DNA of 64,000 nucleotides, taken from Diaminobutyricibacter sp049994905 (GTDB lineage Bacteria; Actinomycetota; Actinomycetes; Actinomycetales; Microbacteriaceae). The notes below the pieces were generated by a model that worked only from the letters and a program-made list of their open reading frames with translations, had not been told where the DNA came from and ran no database searches. Shown here one piece after another: positions 56,612-64,000 of this stretch; the first letter of the stretch is position 1; every line of letters starts with the position of its first letter. Where the stretch lies: NCBI RefSeq assembly GCF_049994905.1, contig NZ_CP188258.1, positions 1,798,001 to 1,862,000 of the forward strand, read 5' to 3'. A program made the position numbers and the translations under genes.

Positions 56612-57978
56612 ACTCACTTCTTCAGGACGCACAAGCCGCAGGGGCGCATGTGGGACTCAAAGGCGATCGGATCACGATCAACGGAGGGATCCCGCTCCGC
56701 GGCCGAATCGAACTGAAGGGTGCGAAGAACCTCGTCACCAAGGCGATGGTCGCGGCGCTGCTGGGTGAGGGCCCGAGTGTTCTGCGCGACGTTCCCGATA
56801 TCAGCGACGTCCGTGTCGTGCGTGGGCTGCTCGAGATCCACGGCGTCAAGGTGACCGACGGCACTGACGAAGGCGAGCTCATCCTCGACCCGAGCAACGT
56901 CGAGATCGCCCACATGGCCGACATCGACGCGCACGCGGGTTCCAGCCGCATCCCGATCCTGTTCTGCGGGCCGCTGCTGCACCGTCTGGGCGAGGCGTTC
57001 ATCCCCGACCTGGGCGGCTGCCGTATCGGCGACCGCCCCATCGACTACCACCTCGAGGTGCTGCGCAAGTTCGGAGCGATCGTCGACAAGCTCCCGAGCG
57101 GCATCCGTATGACCGCACCGAACGGGCTTCACGGCGCGAAGGTCGAGCTCCCGTACCCCAGCGTCGGCGCGACCGAGCAGGTGCTGCTCACCGCCGTTCG
57201 TGCCGAGGGCATCACCGAACTCAAGGGCGCTGCGATCGAGCCCGAGATCATGGATCTCATCAACATCCTCCAGAAGATGGGGGCGATCATCACGGTCGAC
57301 ACCGACCGCGTGATCCGCATCGAGGGCGTCGACCACCTCGTGGGCTACAGCCACACCGCACTCTTCGACCGCAACGAGGCCGCCAGCTGGGCCGCAGCGG
57401 CCCTCGCCACCAGCGGGGACATCTTCGTCGGTGGCGCCCGCCAGCCCGAGATGCTGACCTTCCTGAACGTGTTCCGCAAGGTCGGTGGTGCTTTCGAGAT
57501 CCACGACGACGGCATCCGCTTCTACCACCCGGGTGGTGAGCTCAAGCCGGTCGTGATCGAGACGGATGTGCACCCCGGCTTCATGACGGACTGGCAGCAG
57601 CCGCTCGTCGTCGCCCTCACCAAGGCGAACGGCGTGTCGATCGTGCACGAGACCGTCTACGAGCAGCGTTTCGGCTTCGTCGACGCGCTCGTCGAGATGG
57701 GCGCGACCATCCAGATCCACAAGGAGTGCCTCGGCGGCCACCCGTGCCGTTTCGGGCAGCGCAACTTCAATCACTCCGCGGTGATCACCGGTCCCACTCG
57801 CCTTCACGGCGCGGACATCGAGGTTCCCGACCTGCGCGGCGGATTCAGCCACCTGGTCGCAGCGCTCAGCGCCGAAGGCACCTCGACCGTAAGCAACGTC
57901 GGCATCATCAGCCGCGGATACGAGAACTTCATCACCAAGCTCGAGCTGCTGGGAGCCGACTTCGTTCTCGAAGGATAA
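56608..57978 (+). CDS. murA: UDP-N-acetylglucosamine 1-carboxyvinyltransferase
   Basis: MurA transfers enolpyruvate from PEP to UDP-GlcNAc, the first committed step of peptidoglycan synthesis, in the cytoplasm. The 456-residue protein has LKGAKNLVTKAMVAALLGEG near residue 36 and the catalytic Cys in DLGGCRIGDRPIDYHLE, so it is the fosfomycin-sensitive Cys type by sequence. The C-terminal TDVHPGFMTDWQQPLVVALT motif is intact. The start is GTG inside the leuD stop. It is somewhat longer than the usual 420-430 residues owing to the N-terminal lead. Confidence 0.95.
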   Translation: MNSLLQDAQAAGAHVGLKGDRITINGGIPLRGRIELKGAKNLVTKAMVAALLGEGPSVLRDVPDISDVRVVRGLLEIHGVKVTDGTDEGELILDPSNVEIAHMADIDAHAGSSRIPILFCGPLLHRLGEAFIPDLGGCRIGDRPIDYHLEVLRKFGAIVDKLPSGIRMTAPNGLHGAKVELPYPSVGATEQVLLTAVRAEGITELKGAAIEPEIMDLINILQKMGAIITVDTDRVIRIEGVDHLVGYSHTALFDRNEAASWAAAALATSGDIFVGGARQPEMLTFLNVFRKVGGAFEIHDDGIRFYHPGGELKPVVIETDVHPGFMTDWQQPLVVALTKANGVSIVHETVYEQRFGFVDALVEMGATIQIHKECLGGHPCRFGQRNFNHSAVITGPTRLHGADIEVPDLRGGFSHLVAALSAEGTSTVSNVGIISRGYENFITKLELLGADFVLEG

Positions 57979-57985
57979 TAGGTTC

Positions 57986-58807
57986 GTGCCCGAACCGTCT
58001 TCAGAGCAGAAGCCTGCCGCCCAACCGTCATCCACCGAGCCGTCTGTCACAACAAAGCCCCTGAAAAAGCCGCGCTCGGAGAGGGCGCGACCCTCGATCT
58101 TCTGGGTGCTCGCGGGGCTCGTCCTTCCGATCATCGGGCTCATGGCGCGCTTCACGGTCACGGACCGGCAGAAGTTCCCGCGCACCGGCGCCTATGTCGT
58201 GGCGCCGAACCATTACACCGAGATCGATCCGGTGATGGTGGGCGCCGTCGTGTGGAAGCTCGGCCGCCTGCCGCGGTTCCTCGCGAAGGGCAGCCTGTTC
58301 CGGGTCCCGGTGGTGGGCTGGGTCCTGCGGAAGTCAGGGCAGATCCCCGTCGAACGCAGCAACGCGCGCGGAAACGCCTCGCTCATGGCGGCGGAGAAGC
58401 TGGTGGATGCCGGCGGGCTCGTCATCATCTATCCCGAAGGCTCGCTGACACGCGACCCCGACCTGTGGCCGATGCGCGGCAAGACGGGAGCTGCGCGGAT
58501 GGCGATCGAACACGACATCCCCGTGATCCCCGTCGCCCACTGGGGTACGCAGCAGGTCATGGCGAGGTATTCGAAGAAGATCAGCTTCTTCCCGCCCAAG
58601 AAGATCGCCGTCAAGATCGGCGACCCGGTCGACCTCTCGGCATTCCGCGGCCGCAACCTCGATGCAGCCACGCTCAACGAGGCGACGACCGTGATCATGG
58701 ACAGCATCACCGCCCTGCTCGCCGACCTGCGCGGCGAGGAGCCCCCGGCACAGCGCTGGAATCCCGCCGAGCACGATCAGAAGGAGACCGGCCGCTTTGA
58801 AGGCTAG
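57986..58807 (+). CDS. plsC: 1-acyl-sn-glycerol-3-phosphate acyltransferase
   Basis: PlsC acylates lysophosphatidic acid to phosphatidic acid at the membrane. The 273-residue protein has a polar lead, one hydrophobic segment (IFWVLAGLVLPIIGLMARF), the catalytic PNHYTEIDP (H-x4-D), GRLPRFLAKGSLFRVPVVGW, and the YPEGSLTRD motif. The start is GTG, seven bases after murA. It overlaps gpsA by 11 bases, so lipid synthesis steps G3P to PA are partly co-encoded. Confidence 0.92.
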   Translation: MPEPSSEQKPAAQPSSTEPSVTTKPLKKPRSERARPSIFWVLAGLVLPIIGLMARFTVTDRQKFPRTGAYVVAPNHYTEIDPVMVGAVVWKLGRLPRFLAKGSLFRVPVVGWVLRKSGQIPVERSNARGNASLMAAEKLVDAGGLVIIYPEGSLTRDPDLWPMRGKTGAARMAIEHDIPVIPVAHWGTQQVMARYSKKISFFPPKKIAVKIGDPVDLSAFRGRNLDAATLNEATTVIMDSITALLADLRGEEPPAQRWNPAEHDQKETGRFEG

Positions 58808-59933
58808 CGATAAGAAGGTCGTTCCTCCCCGCCGCGTCGCCGTCCTCGGTGCAGGAAGCTGGGGCACCACCTTCGCGAAGATCCTCGCGGACGGCGGGGC
58901 CGACGTCGTGCTGTGGGCACGCCGCCCGGAGCTCGCCCGGGAGATCACCGAGGGCCGCCGCAACAGCGACTACCTGCCCGGTATCAACCTGCCGCGCAAC
59001 CTGCGATCGACATCCCGCCTCGCAGAGGCGCTCACGGGAGCCGAGCAGGTGTACGTGTCGATCCCCAGCCAGTCGCTGCGGGACAATCTCGCCGCCATCG
59101 CTCCGCACCTGGGCCCGTCCACGGTCGTCGTCAGCCTGATGAAGGGTGTCGAGAAGGGCACTGGGCTCCGCATGAGCGAAGTGATCGCCCAGGGCCTCCC
59201 CATTGATGAGAACCTGATCGCCGTGGCCTCTGGGCCGAACCTTGCGCTGGAGATCGCGAAGGAACAGCCGACGGCCGCGGTGGTCTCCTCGGCCAGCCTG
59301 GAAACAGCGCAGGCGGTTGCGATGGCCGCGACGAACCGCTACTTCCGCAGCTTCGTCAACACTGACGTGATCGGTACGGAGTTCGGCGGTGTGCTGAAGA
59401 ACCTGATCGCTGTCGCGATCGGAATCGTCGACGGCGTCGGGTACGGCGAGAACACGAAGGCCTCGATCATCACACGGGGCCTGGTCGAGATGACCGATTT
59501 CGCTGTCGCCTACGGCGCCAAGGCGGAGACGCTCGCCGGTCTGGCAGGTCTCGGCGACCTCATCGCGACCTGCGAGTCGTCGCTGTCCCGCAACAACACC
59601 GCGGGAAGGCTGCTCGGCCAGGGCTACAGCTTCACGGAGGTCGTGAAGCAGATGAACCAGACCGCTGAGGGTCTCGCATCCGTCGCGCCCATCCTCACGC
59701 TCGCCGAGGCGCGCGGCGTCGAGATGCCCATCGTGCGGCAGGTGAGCCAGGTGCTCGCCGGTACGCTCGAACCGAAAGACATCGCACCGCATCTCACCAC
59801 GGATTCGGACGAACCCCAGGGTGAAAGGACCATGGATGACGGACAAACTCGTAGTCGCTCTTCTGTTTGGGGGTCGTTCAAGCGAGCATTCGATCAGCTG
59901 CGCGACAGCGGCGGGAGTGCTCGCCGCGATTGA
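58797..59933 (+). CDS. gpsA: NAD(P)H-dependent glycerol-3-phosphate dehydrogenase
   Basis: GpsA reduces DHAP to sn-glycerol 3-phosphate for phospholipid synthesis. It has the Rossmann motif VAVLGAGSWGTTFAKILADG near residues 14-33, the catalytic Lys region GVLKNLIAVAIGIVDG and SGPNLALEIAKEQPTAAVVS. The start is TTG. At 378 residues it is longer than typical GpsA (about 330): its last 30 or so residues are read over the first part of ddl (98-base overlap), so the tail may be a non-conserved extension. Confidence 0.95.
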   Translation: MKASDKKVVPPRRVAVLGAGSWGTTFAKILADGGADVVLWARRPELAREITEGRRNSDYLPGINLPRNLRSTSRLAEALTGAEQVYVSIPSQSLRDNLAAIAPHLGPSTVVVSLMKGVEKGTGLRMSEVIAQGLPIDENLIAVASGPNLALEIAKEQPTAAVVSSASLETAQAVAMAATNRYFRSFVNTDVIGTEFGGVLKNLIAVAIGIVDGVGYGENTKASIITRGLVEMTDFAVAYGAKAETLAGLAGLGDLIATCESSLSRNNTAGRLLGQGYSFTEVVKQMNQTAEGLASVAPILTLAEARGVEMPIVRQVSQVLAGTLEPKDIAPHLTTDSDEPQGERTMDDGQTRSRSSVWGSFKRAFDQLRDSGGSARRD

Positions 59934-60933
59934 TCGCGAGCGATACGACGTCATCCCGGTGGGCATCACGAAGTCCGGTGCCTTCACCCTTCAGCCGGAC
60001 GATGCGGCGTTCTTCGCGCTGAATCCCGAAGCGATGCCTGTCGTGCCTGACAACGGCACCCGTTTGCACTGGCCGGAGAGCGCTGAGACACGCGAACTCA
60101 CCGTGACGGAGGCGGACGGCACCCGGCGCTCGCTCGGCGACGTCGATCTGGTCTTCCCGATCCTGCACGGTCCGTGGGGCGAGGACGGCACGATCCAAGG
60201 GATGCTCGAGCTCGTCGACCTGCCGTATGTCGGCAGCGGGGTGCTGGCGAGCGCGCTCGGAATGGACAAGCACTTCACCAAGACGGTGCTGCAGCATGCC
60301 GGGATTCCCGTTGCGCCCTGGCGAACCGTCTCTGCGTACGAATGGGCGGCAGACCGGGATACCGTCCGGGCCTCGGTCGCCGAGCTCGGCCTGCCGGTGT
60401 TCGTCAAGCCGGCCCGCGCCGGCTCCAGCGTCGGCGTCAGCAAGGTCTCCGAGCCCGCGGAACTCGATGGGGCGCTCGCGATCGCTTTCGCAGAAGACGA
60501 CAAGGTGCTGGTCGAGACCAGCCTCGTCGGACGCGAAGTCGAGGTCGCTGTGCTCGGAGGTCGCCCGGGTGAGGCGACCCGCGCATCCGTCGCCGGTGAG
60601 ATCGTGATGACAGGGCGCGAGTTCTACGACTTCGCGGCGAAATACCTCGATGCACCCGGCATCGACCTCGTGTGCCCGGCCGATCTCACGGGCGACGAGC
60701 TGGCGACGATGCAGGGACTGGCGATCCGCGCTTTCGACGCCATCGGGGGAGAAGGCCTGGCCCGAGTGGACTTCTTTCTCACCGCCGACGGTTTTGTGAT
60801 CAACGAGATCAACACGATGCCCGGCTTCACGCCGATTTCGATGTTCCCGCGCTGCTGGCAGGAGTCCGGGCTGAGCTACCCGGCGCTCATCGACGAGCTG
60901 ATCGCCGTCGCATTGGCACGCGCCGCCGCCTGA
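59836..60933 (+). CDS. ddl: D-alanine--D-alanine ligase
   Basis: Ddl joins two D-alanines for the peptidoglycan stem peptide using ATP. I use ATG 59836, six bases after GAAAGGA, giving 365 residues (MTDKLVVALLFGGRSSEHSI). The ATP-grasp motifs are present: LHGPWGEDGTIQGMLEL, VFVKPARAGSSVGVSKV and FVINEINTMPGFTPISMFP with the metal ligands. The gene begins inside the end of gpsA. Confidence 0.96.
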   Translation: MTDKLVVALLFGGRSSEHSISCATAAGVLAAIDRERYDVIPVGITKSGAFTLQPDDAAFFALNPEAMPVVPDNGTRLHWPESAETRELTVTEADGTRRSLGDVDLVFPILHGPWGEDGTIQGMLELVDLPYVGSGVLASALGMDKHFTKTVLQHAGIPVAPWRTVSAYEWAADRDTVRASVAELGLPVFVKPARAGSSVGVSKVSEPAELDGALAIAFAEDDKVLVETSLVGREVEVAVLGGRPGEATRASVAGEIVMTGREFYDFAAKYLDAPGIDLVCPADLTGDELATMQGLAIRAFDAIGGEGLARVDFFLTADGFVINEINTMPGFTPISMFPRCWQESGLSYPALIDELIAVALARAAA

Positions 60934-60943
60934 GCGCCGGCGT

Positions 60944-61456
60944 CTACTTCGACGGCGCCGGACCTGGCGTAGCGGTCGACGTCTCGGTGTCGAGCGTGTC
61001 CAGGCATTTCTGGGTCTGCTGGATGTTGGAGATCGCGCTCGCGAACTCGGGAAGCACGGCTGCATCGGACACGCCGTTCACGTGGTCGATGACGACCTCT
61101 GTCGCCGGCGTGCGGCCGAAGGTCTGGTAGACGATGGTCTTCGCGGCCGGATCGGTCATGAGCACCCAGTCGATGCCGTTGACGTTCACGCACGGTTTCG
61201 TCGTCGGTCCGATCGGTGGCACGCCGCACCTCAGCAGCACCACGGCCGGGTCACCCCAGGCGCCCGTCGCCTGGGCGTCGGTCTCGCGTTTCTGCGCCCC
61301 GGCGACCGTGTCGGGGAGGCGCACGGAGACCTCGGCGCAGCCGGGATTGTTGGCGTCGGCGGCAGGGTCGAGAGAGACGATCGGCGCGCATCCCGTGAGA
61401 ACCAGCCCTGCGCCGGCGAGGATGACCGCGAGCAGGGCGGCGGGACGAAGTGACAT
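60944..61456 (-). CDS. DUF3515 family lipoprotein
   Basis: The 170-residue protein starts MSLRPAALLAVILAGAG with lipobox VLTGC (Cys23), then CAEVSVRLPDTVAG and GVPPIGPTTKPCVNVNGIDW, which fit the actinobacterial DUF3515 family of unknown function. It should be anchored to the outer membrane face. It is convergent with ddl and divergent from thiL, a placement seen in related genomes. Confidence 0.85.
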   Translation of the reverse strand: MSLRPAALLAVILAGAGLVLTGCAPIVSLDPAADANNPGCAEVSVRLPDTVAGAQKRETDAQATGAWGDPAVVLLRCGVPPIGPTTKPCVNVNGIDWVLMTDPAAKTIVYQTFGRTPATEVVIDHVNGVSDAAVLPEFASAISNIQQTQKCLDTLDTETSTATPGPAPSK

Positions 61457-61480
61457 CGCATTCAGGCTACCGTTTGATGC

Positions 61481-62482
61481 ATGACGATGGCTGGGAGCAC
61501 GGACCCCGACGGCACCCTCGGGTCGGTGCACGAACGCGAGACCCTGCGCAGGATCTTCCCTCGCCTGCCCGAATCGTCTGTCACCCTGGTCGGCCCTGGC
61601 GATGATGCGGCCGTGCTCGCCGCCCCGGACGGCCGATATGTCGTGACCACCGACATGATGGTGCACGGGCCGGACTTCCGGTGGGGCTGGTCCGCGCCGT
61701 ACGACCTGGGCTGGAAAGCCGCGGCGACGAACCTGTCGGACATCGCGGCGATGGGCGCTGTGCCGACCGCCCTCGTCGTGGCGATCGCCGCACCCGCCGA
61801 CACAAGGGTCTCCGACCTCGAGGCGATCGCCGACGGTTTACGTGAGGCCTGCGCTGCCCTTGCTCCTGGCTGCGGTGTGGTCGGCGGCGACCTCTCCGTG
61901 TCCAGCACATTCACGATCGCCGTCACAGCGTTCGGCGACCTCGAAGGGCGCACCCCCGTGCTTCGCGACGGCGCGCGGGTCGGGGATGTCGTCGCAGTCT
62001 CGGGTGCGCTCGGGGCCGCAGGCGAAGGGCTCAGGATGCTCTTCCGGTCGGCTGTGGACGCGCACGGCGTACCCAGCCCGGAGCGGGCGGCGGAACTGCG
62101 CCGCGATCACTCAGAGGTGATCTTCGCTCAGCTGCGACCGCATCCGCCGATCGCCGACGGCCCGCTCGCCGCAGGCGCGGGCGCGACGTCGATGCTCGAC
62201 CTCAGCGACGGGCTCGCCCTCGACGCCCGCCGGGTCGCCGATGCGAGCGGTGTCGCGATCGCGATCGACTCGTCGGCTCTCGGCGCAGATCCCCGTGCCG
62301 CGCTTGCCAGTGGCGAAGACCACAGTCTCCTGGCGACCTTCGCGCCCGGCGTCGGGCTGCCCGGGGGATTCCGGCGCATCGGCGTGGTGGTGGAGGGAAA
62401 CGGCGTGCTGGTCGACGGGCGCCCGTACGACGAACTCGGTGGGTGGGATCCCTACCTCGGCTGGGACGGGCACAGCGGTTGA
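61481..62482 (+). CDS. thiL: Thiamine-monophosphate kinase
   Basis: ThiL phosphorylates thiamine monophosphate to thiamine diphosphate, the cofactor of IlvB among others. The 333-residue protein begins with a polar lead and then LVGPGDDAAVLAAPDGRYVV near residue 35, TTDMMVHGPDF, KAAATNLSDIAAMGAVPTAL, and the GVVGGDLSVS motif near 129. The C-terminal GEDHSLLATF is also present. This AIR-synthase-like fold carries a metal site in the Asp residues named. Confidence 0.93.
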   Translation: MTMAGSTDPDGTLGSVHERETLRRIFPRLPESSVTLVGPGDDAAVLAAPDGRYVVTTDMMVHGPDFRWGWSAPYDLGWKAAATNLSDIAAMGAVPTALVVAIAAPADTRVSDLEAIADGLREACAALAPGCGVVGGDLSVSSTFTIAVTAFGDLEGRTPVLRDGARVGDVVAVSGALGAAGEGLRMLFRSAVDAHGVPSPERAAELRRDHSEVIFAQLRPHPPIADGPLAAGAGATSMLDLSDGLALDARRVADASGVAIAIDSSALGADPRAALASGEDHSLLATFAPGVGLPGGFRRIGVVVEGNGVLVDGRPYDELGGWDPYLGWDGHSG

Positions 62483-62486
62483 CGCG

Positions 62487-63053
62487 TTACGCGGCTGAGA
62501 GCCACCACACCGCAGTCTCTCCGTAGTCTTTGCGGCGGTCGAGCACCAGGCCGGCCGGCCACTCCGGCTCGCCGGTTCGCGCACTGCGCTCGACGCATAC
62601 GATCGCCTCCGGTGAGAGCCTGGCTTCGAGGGTCTTGAGCGCGTGGACCAGTTCGCCGTCGGAGAGCTCGTACGGCGGGTCGACGAACACCAGGTCGAAT
62701 GTGCCCGTGGATGCGGTGAGGAACGACTGCACGGTGGTCGCGGCGACATCGATGGCCGGCTTCGCGGCCCGCGGCGCCGCCTTCAGCACGGCCGCGGCAT
62801 TGCGCCTGCAGATCTGGGCGGCCGCGCTGCTGCGCTCGACCAGGGTGACCGCCGCGGCGCCACGGCTCGCTGCTTCGAGACCCAGTGCCCCCGACCCGGC
62901 GAACAGGTCGAGCACTCGCATGCCGCGAATCGCATCACGGGACTCCAGGGCCGAGAAGATCGCCTCCCGCACGCGGTCGCTGGTGGGCCGTGTGCCGGAT
63001 TTCGGGACCTGGATACCGAGGGACCCGGCGAATCCGGCGACAATGCGTGTCAT
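62487..63053 (-). CDS. rsmD: 16S rRNA (guanine(966)-N(2))-methyltransferase
   Basis: RsmD methylates G966 of 16S rRNA. The 188-residue protein starts MTRIVAGFAGSLGIQVPKSG and has the SAM motif VLDLFAGSGALGLEAASRGA near residues 46-65 and the catalytic FVDPPYELSD near 123-132, typical of N2-guanine methyltransferases. It is convergent with thiL and divergent from the TPR gene. Size and motifs fit the family. Confidence 0.95.
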   Translation of the reverse strand: MTRIVAGFAGSLGIQVPKSGTRPTSDRVREAIFSALESRDAIRGMRVLDLFAGSGALGLEAASRGAAAVTLVERSSAAAQICRRNAAAVLKAAPRAAKPAIDVAATTVQSFLTASTGTFDLVFVDPPYELSDGELVHALKTLEARLSPEAIVCVERSARTGEPEWPAGLVLDRRKDYGETAVWWLSAA

Positions 63054-63101
63054 GGTGCATAGAGCCTATCGGCGGGCGCCTCGCGGGGTGATGATGGTGA
63101 G

Positions 63102-63845
63102 GTGACCGATGTGCGCCTCGGCCAGGCCGAGCTCGACGAACTCTGGGATCACGGCGATGCTGCCGAGTCCGAGCGGCGGTTCCGCGCGGCCGAGGACTCT
63201 GAGACGCGAGGGGATGCCGTTCGGGCGGAGCTCGCAACCCAGCGTGCGCGAGCCCTGGGACTGCAGGGACGGTTCGACGAGGCGGATGCCGTGCTGGATG
63301 CCATCCCGCCGGTCGGACCCCTTCTGGCCGCGCGCGTCGACCTGGAGCGGGGGCGCATCCGCCTGTCGTCGGGCGATGCGGCAGCGGCCGTTCCGTTGTT
63401 CGCCGTGGCTCTCGAGTCCGCCCGCGCCGCGGACTCCCCGTTCCTCGTGGTGGACGCGATGCACATGCTCGCCCTGTCGGATGCGGGCAGGGAGGATCAC
63501 TGGACGCGGCTTGCACTGCACGAGCTGCATACCGTCGACGACCACCGGACACAACGTTGGCTGATCGCGCTGCACAACAACCTCGGCTGGCATCACTTCG
63601 ACGCGGGGCACGCAGCGTCGGCGCTCGAGGAGTTCGCAGCAGCGCTCGTCGCCGCCCGCGACTACGGGACGAGCGACCAGCGATTCATGGGAGAGTGGAC
63701 GGTCGCGCGCTGCCTGCGGCAGCTCGGCCGCACCGACGAGGCACTCGCCATCCAGACGCGCCTCGCGGCCGAGCGACCGGAGAACCCCGACGTCGCGGCC
63801 GAGATCGCTGCTTTGACGGATGCGCCCCCTACGATCGAAGAATGA
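63102..63845 (+). CDS. Tetratricopeptide-type protein upstream of recG
   Basis: The 247-residue soluble helical protein has tandem Ala/Leu-rich hairpins (ALGLQGRFDEADAVLDAIPP; LHNNLGWHHFDAGHAASALE) with TPR-like spacing. The start is GTG. Its stop overlaps the recG ATG by four bases (ATGA), suggesting co-translation, but no link with DNA repair is established. It probably acts as a protein-protein scaffold. Confidence 0.75.
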   Translation: MTDVRLGQAELDELWDHGDAAESERRFRAAEDSETRGDAVRAELATQRARALGLQGRFDEADAVLDAIPPVGPLLAARVDLERGRIRLSSGDAAAAVPLFAVALESARAADSPFLVVDAMHMLALSDAGREDHWTRLALHELHTVDDHRTQRWLIALHNNLGWHHFDAGHAASALEEFAAALVAARDYGTSDQRFMGEWTVARCLRQLGRTDEALAIQTRLAAERPENPDVAAEIAALTDAPPTIEE

Positions 63846-64000
63846 GCGCAACACCGGTCGCAGCCGTCGACGGCGTGCTGTCGCTCGACACCCGGCTCTC
63901 CGGAGTGCTCGGCGGACGCACCTCGAACGCGTTCGCCAAGGCCTTCGGCATGCAGACCGTCGGCGACCTGCTCAACCACTACCCACGGCGTTATGCCCGC
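63842..64000 (+). CDS. recG: ATP-dependent DNA helicase RecG, N-terminal part (cut by window edge)
   Basis: The first 53 codons are visible: MSATPVAAVDGVLSLDTRLS, then a wedge-domain start with FGMQTVGDLLNHYPRRYAR, which matches the RecG N-terminus. RecG reverses stalled replication forks. The rest lies beyond the window, so the helicase motifs cannot be checked. It overlaps the TPR gene by four bases. Confidence 0.85.
   Translation, partial: MSATPVAAVDGVLSLDTRLSGVLGGRTSNAFAKAFGMQTVGDLLNHYPRRYAR

Overview
The window is a high-GC actinobacterial chromosome segment, most like the Microbacteriaceae (order Micrococcales). The evidence is the strong GC bias of the housekeeping genes, many GTG/TTG starts, leaderless-looking starts (ilvD, the leu leader), an ECF42-type sigma factor with a DGPF protein, DUF3515/DUF6458 proteins, and the order murA-plsC-gpsA-ddl-DUF3515-thiL-rsmD-TPR-recG. 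Assignment to the family is inference; no rRNA is present.

Region 1 (1-20.75 kb) is core chromosome. It holds branched-chain amino acid synthesis (ilvD, ilvB, ilvN, ilvC, later leuB and ilvE), cutC, serA, an ECF42 sigma/DGPF pair with a matching promoter motif, a divergent TetR/MFS efflux pair with a visible operator, a divergent class V aminotransferase/LysR pair, a fumarylacetoacetase-family protein, gltX, a thioredoxin-reductase-like flavoprotein and tRNA-Gln(CTG).

Region 2 (20.75-33.4 kb) is an accessory island beside tRNA-Gln with clearly lower GC: a hand count gives 25/60 G+C at 27121-27180 against 43/60 at 9361-9420. It encodes an apparently complete, atypical biosynthetic cluster. 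A leftward operon (ACP, ketoreductase, family 2 glycosyltransferase, stand-alone DHBP synthase, acyltransferase with a C-terminal extension, 92-aa protein, phosphopantetheinyl transferase) diverges from a rightward operon (ABC ATPase, ABC permease, FabZ-like dehydratase, Cys-less ketosynthase/chain-length factor, active ketosynthase). A large inverted repeat lies between them, and a NarL-type histidine kinase/response regulator pair flanks the cluster. The set resembles a highly reducing type II PKS or aryl-polyene pathway, but with a riboflavin-type RibB and an ABC exporter in place of the usual starter genes and MMPL/LolA export. It is the best candidate for an undescribed system.

Region 3 (33.4-40 kb) holds small membrane proteins, two lipoproteins and a second novel-looking operon on the minus strand: a 26-aa peptide gene with a strong ribosome-binding site, a perfect hairpin, a helical-repeat protein, an ABC ATPase, two ABC-2 permeases, a possible 16-aa peptide and a 67-aa membrane protein.

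Region 4 (40-54.4 kb) holds an EssC-like FHA-FtsK/SpoIIIE ATPase without visible WXG100 partners, several small conserved proteins, an MBL-fold hydrolase, a CopB-type ATPase behind a CsoR-like operator, a lipid kinase, tRNA-Glu(CTC), a Phd antitoxin with a truncated RelE toxin, a TerC-family protein behind a probable yybP-ykoY riboswitch, and a PP2C phosphatase.

Region 5 (54.4-64 kb) is core again: a leu leader peptide/attenuator, leuC, leuD, murA, plsC, gpsA, ddl, a DUF3515 lipoprotein, thiL, rsmD, a TPR protein and the start of recG.
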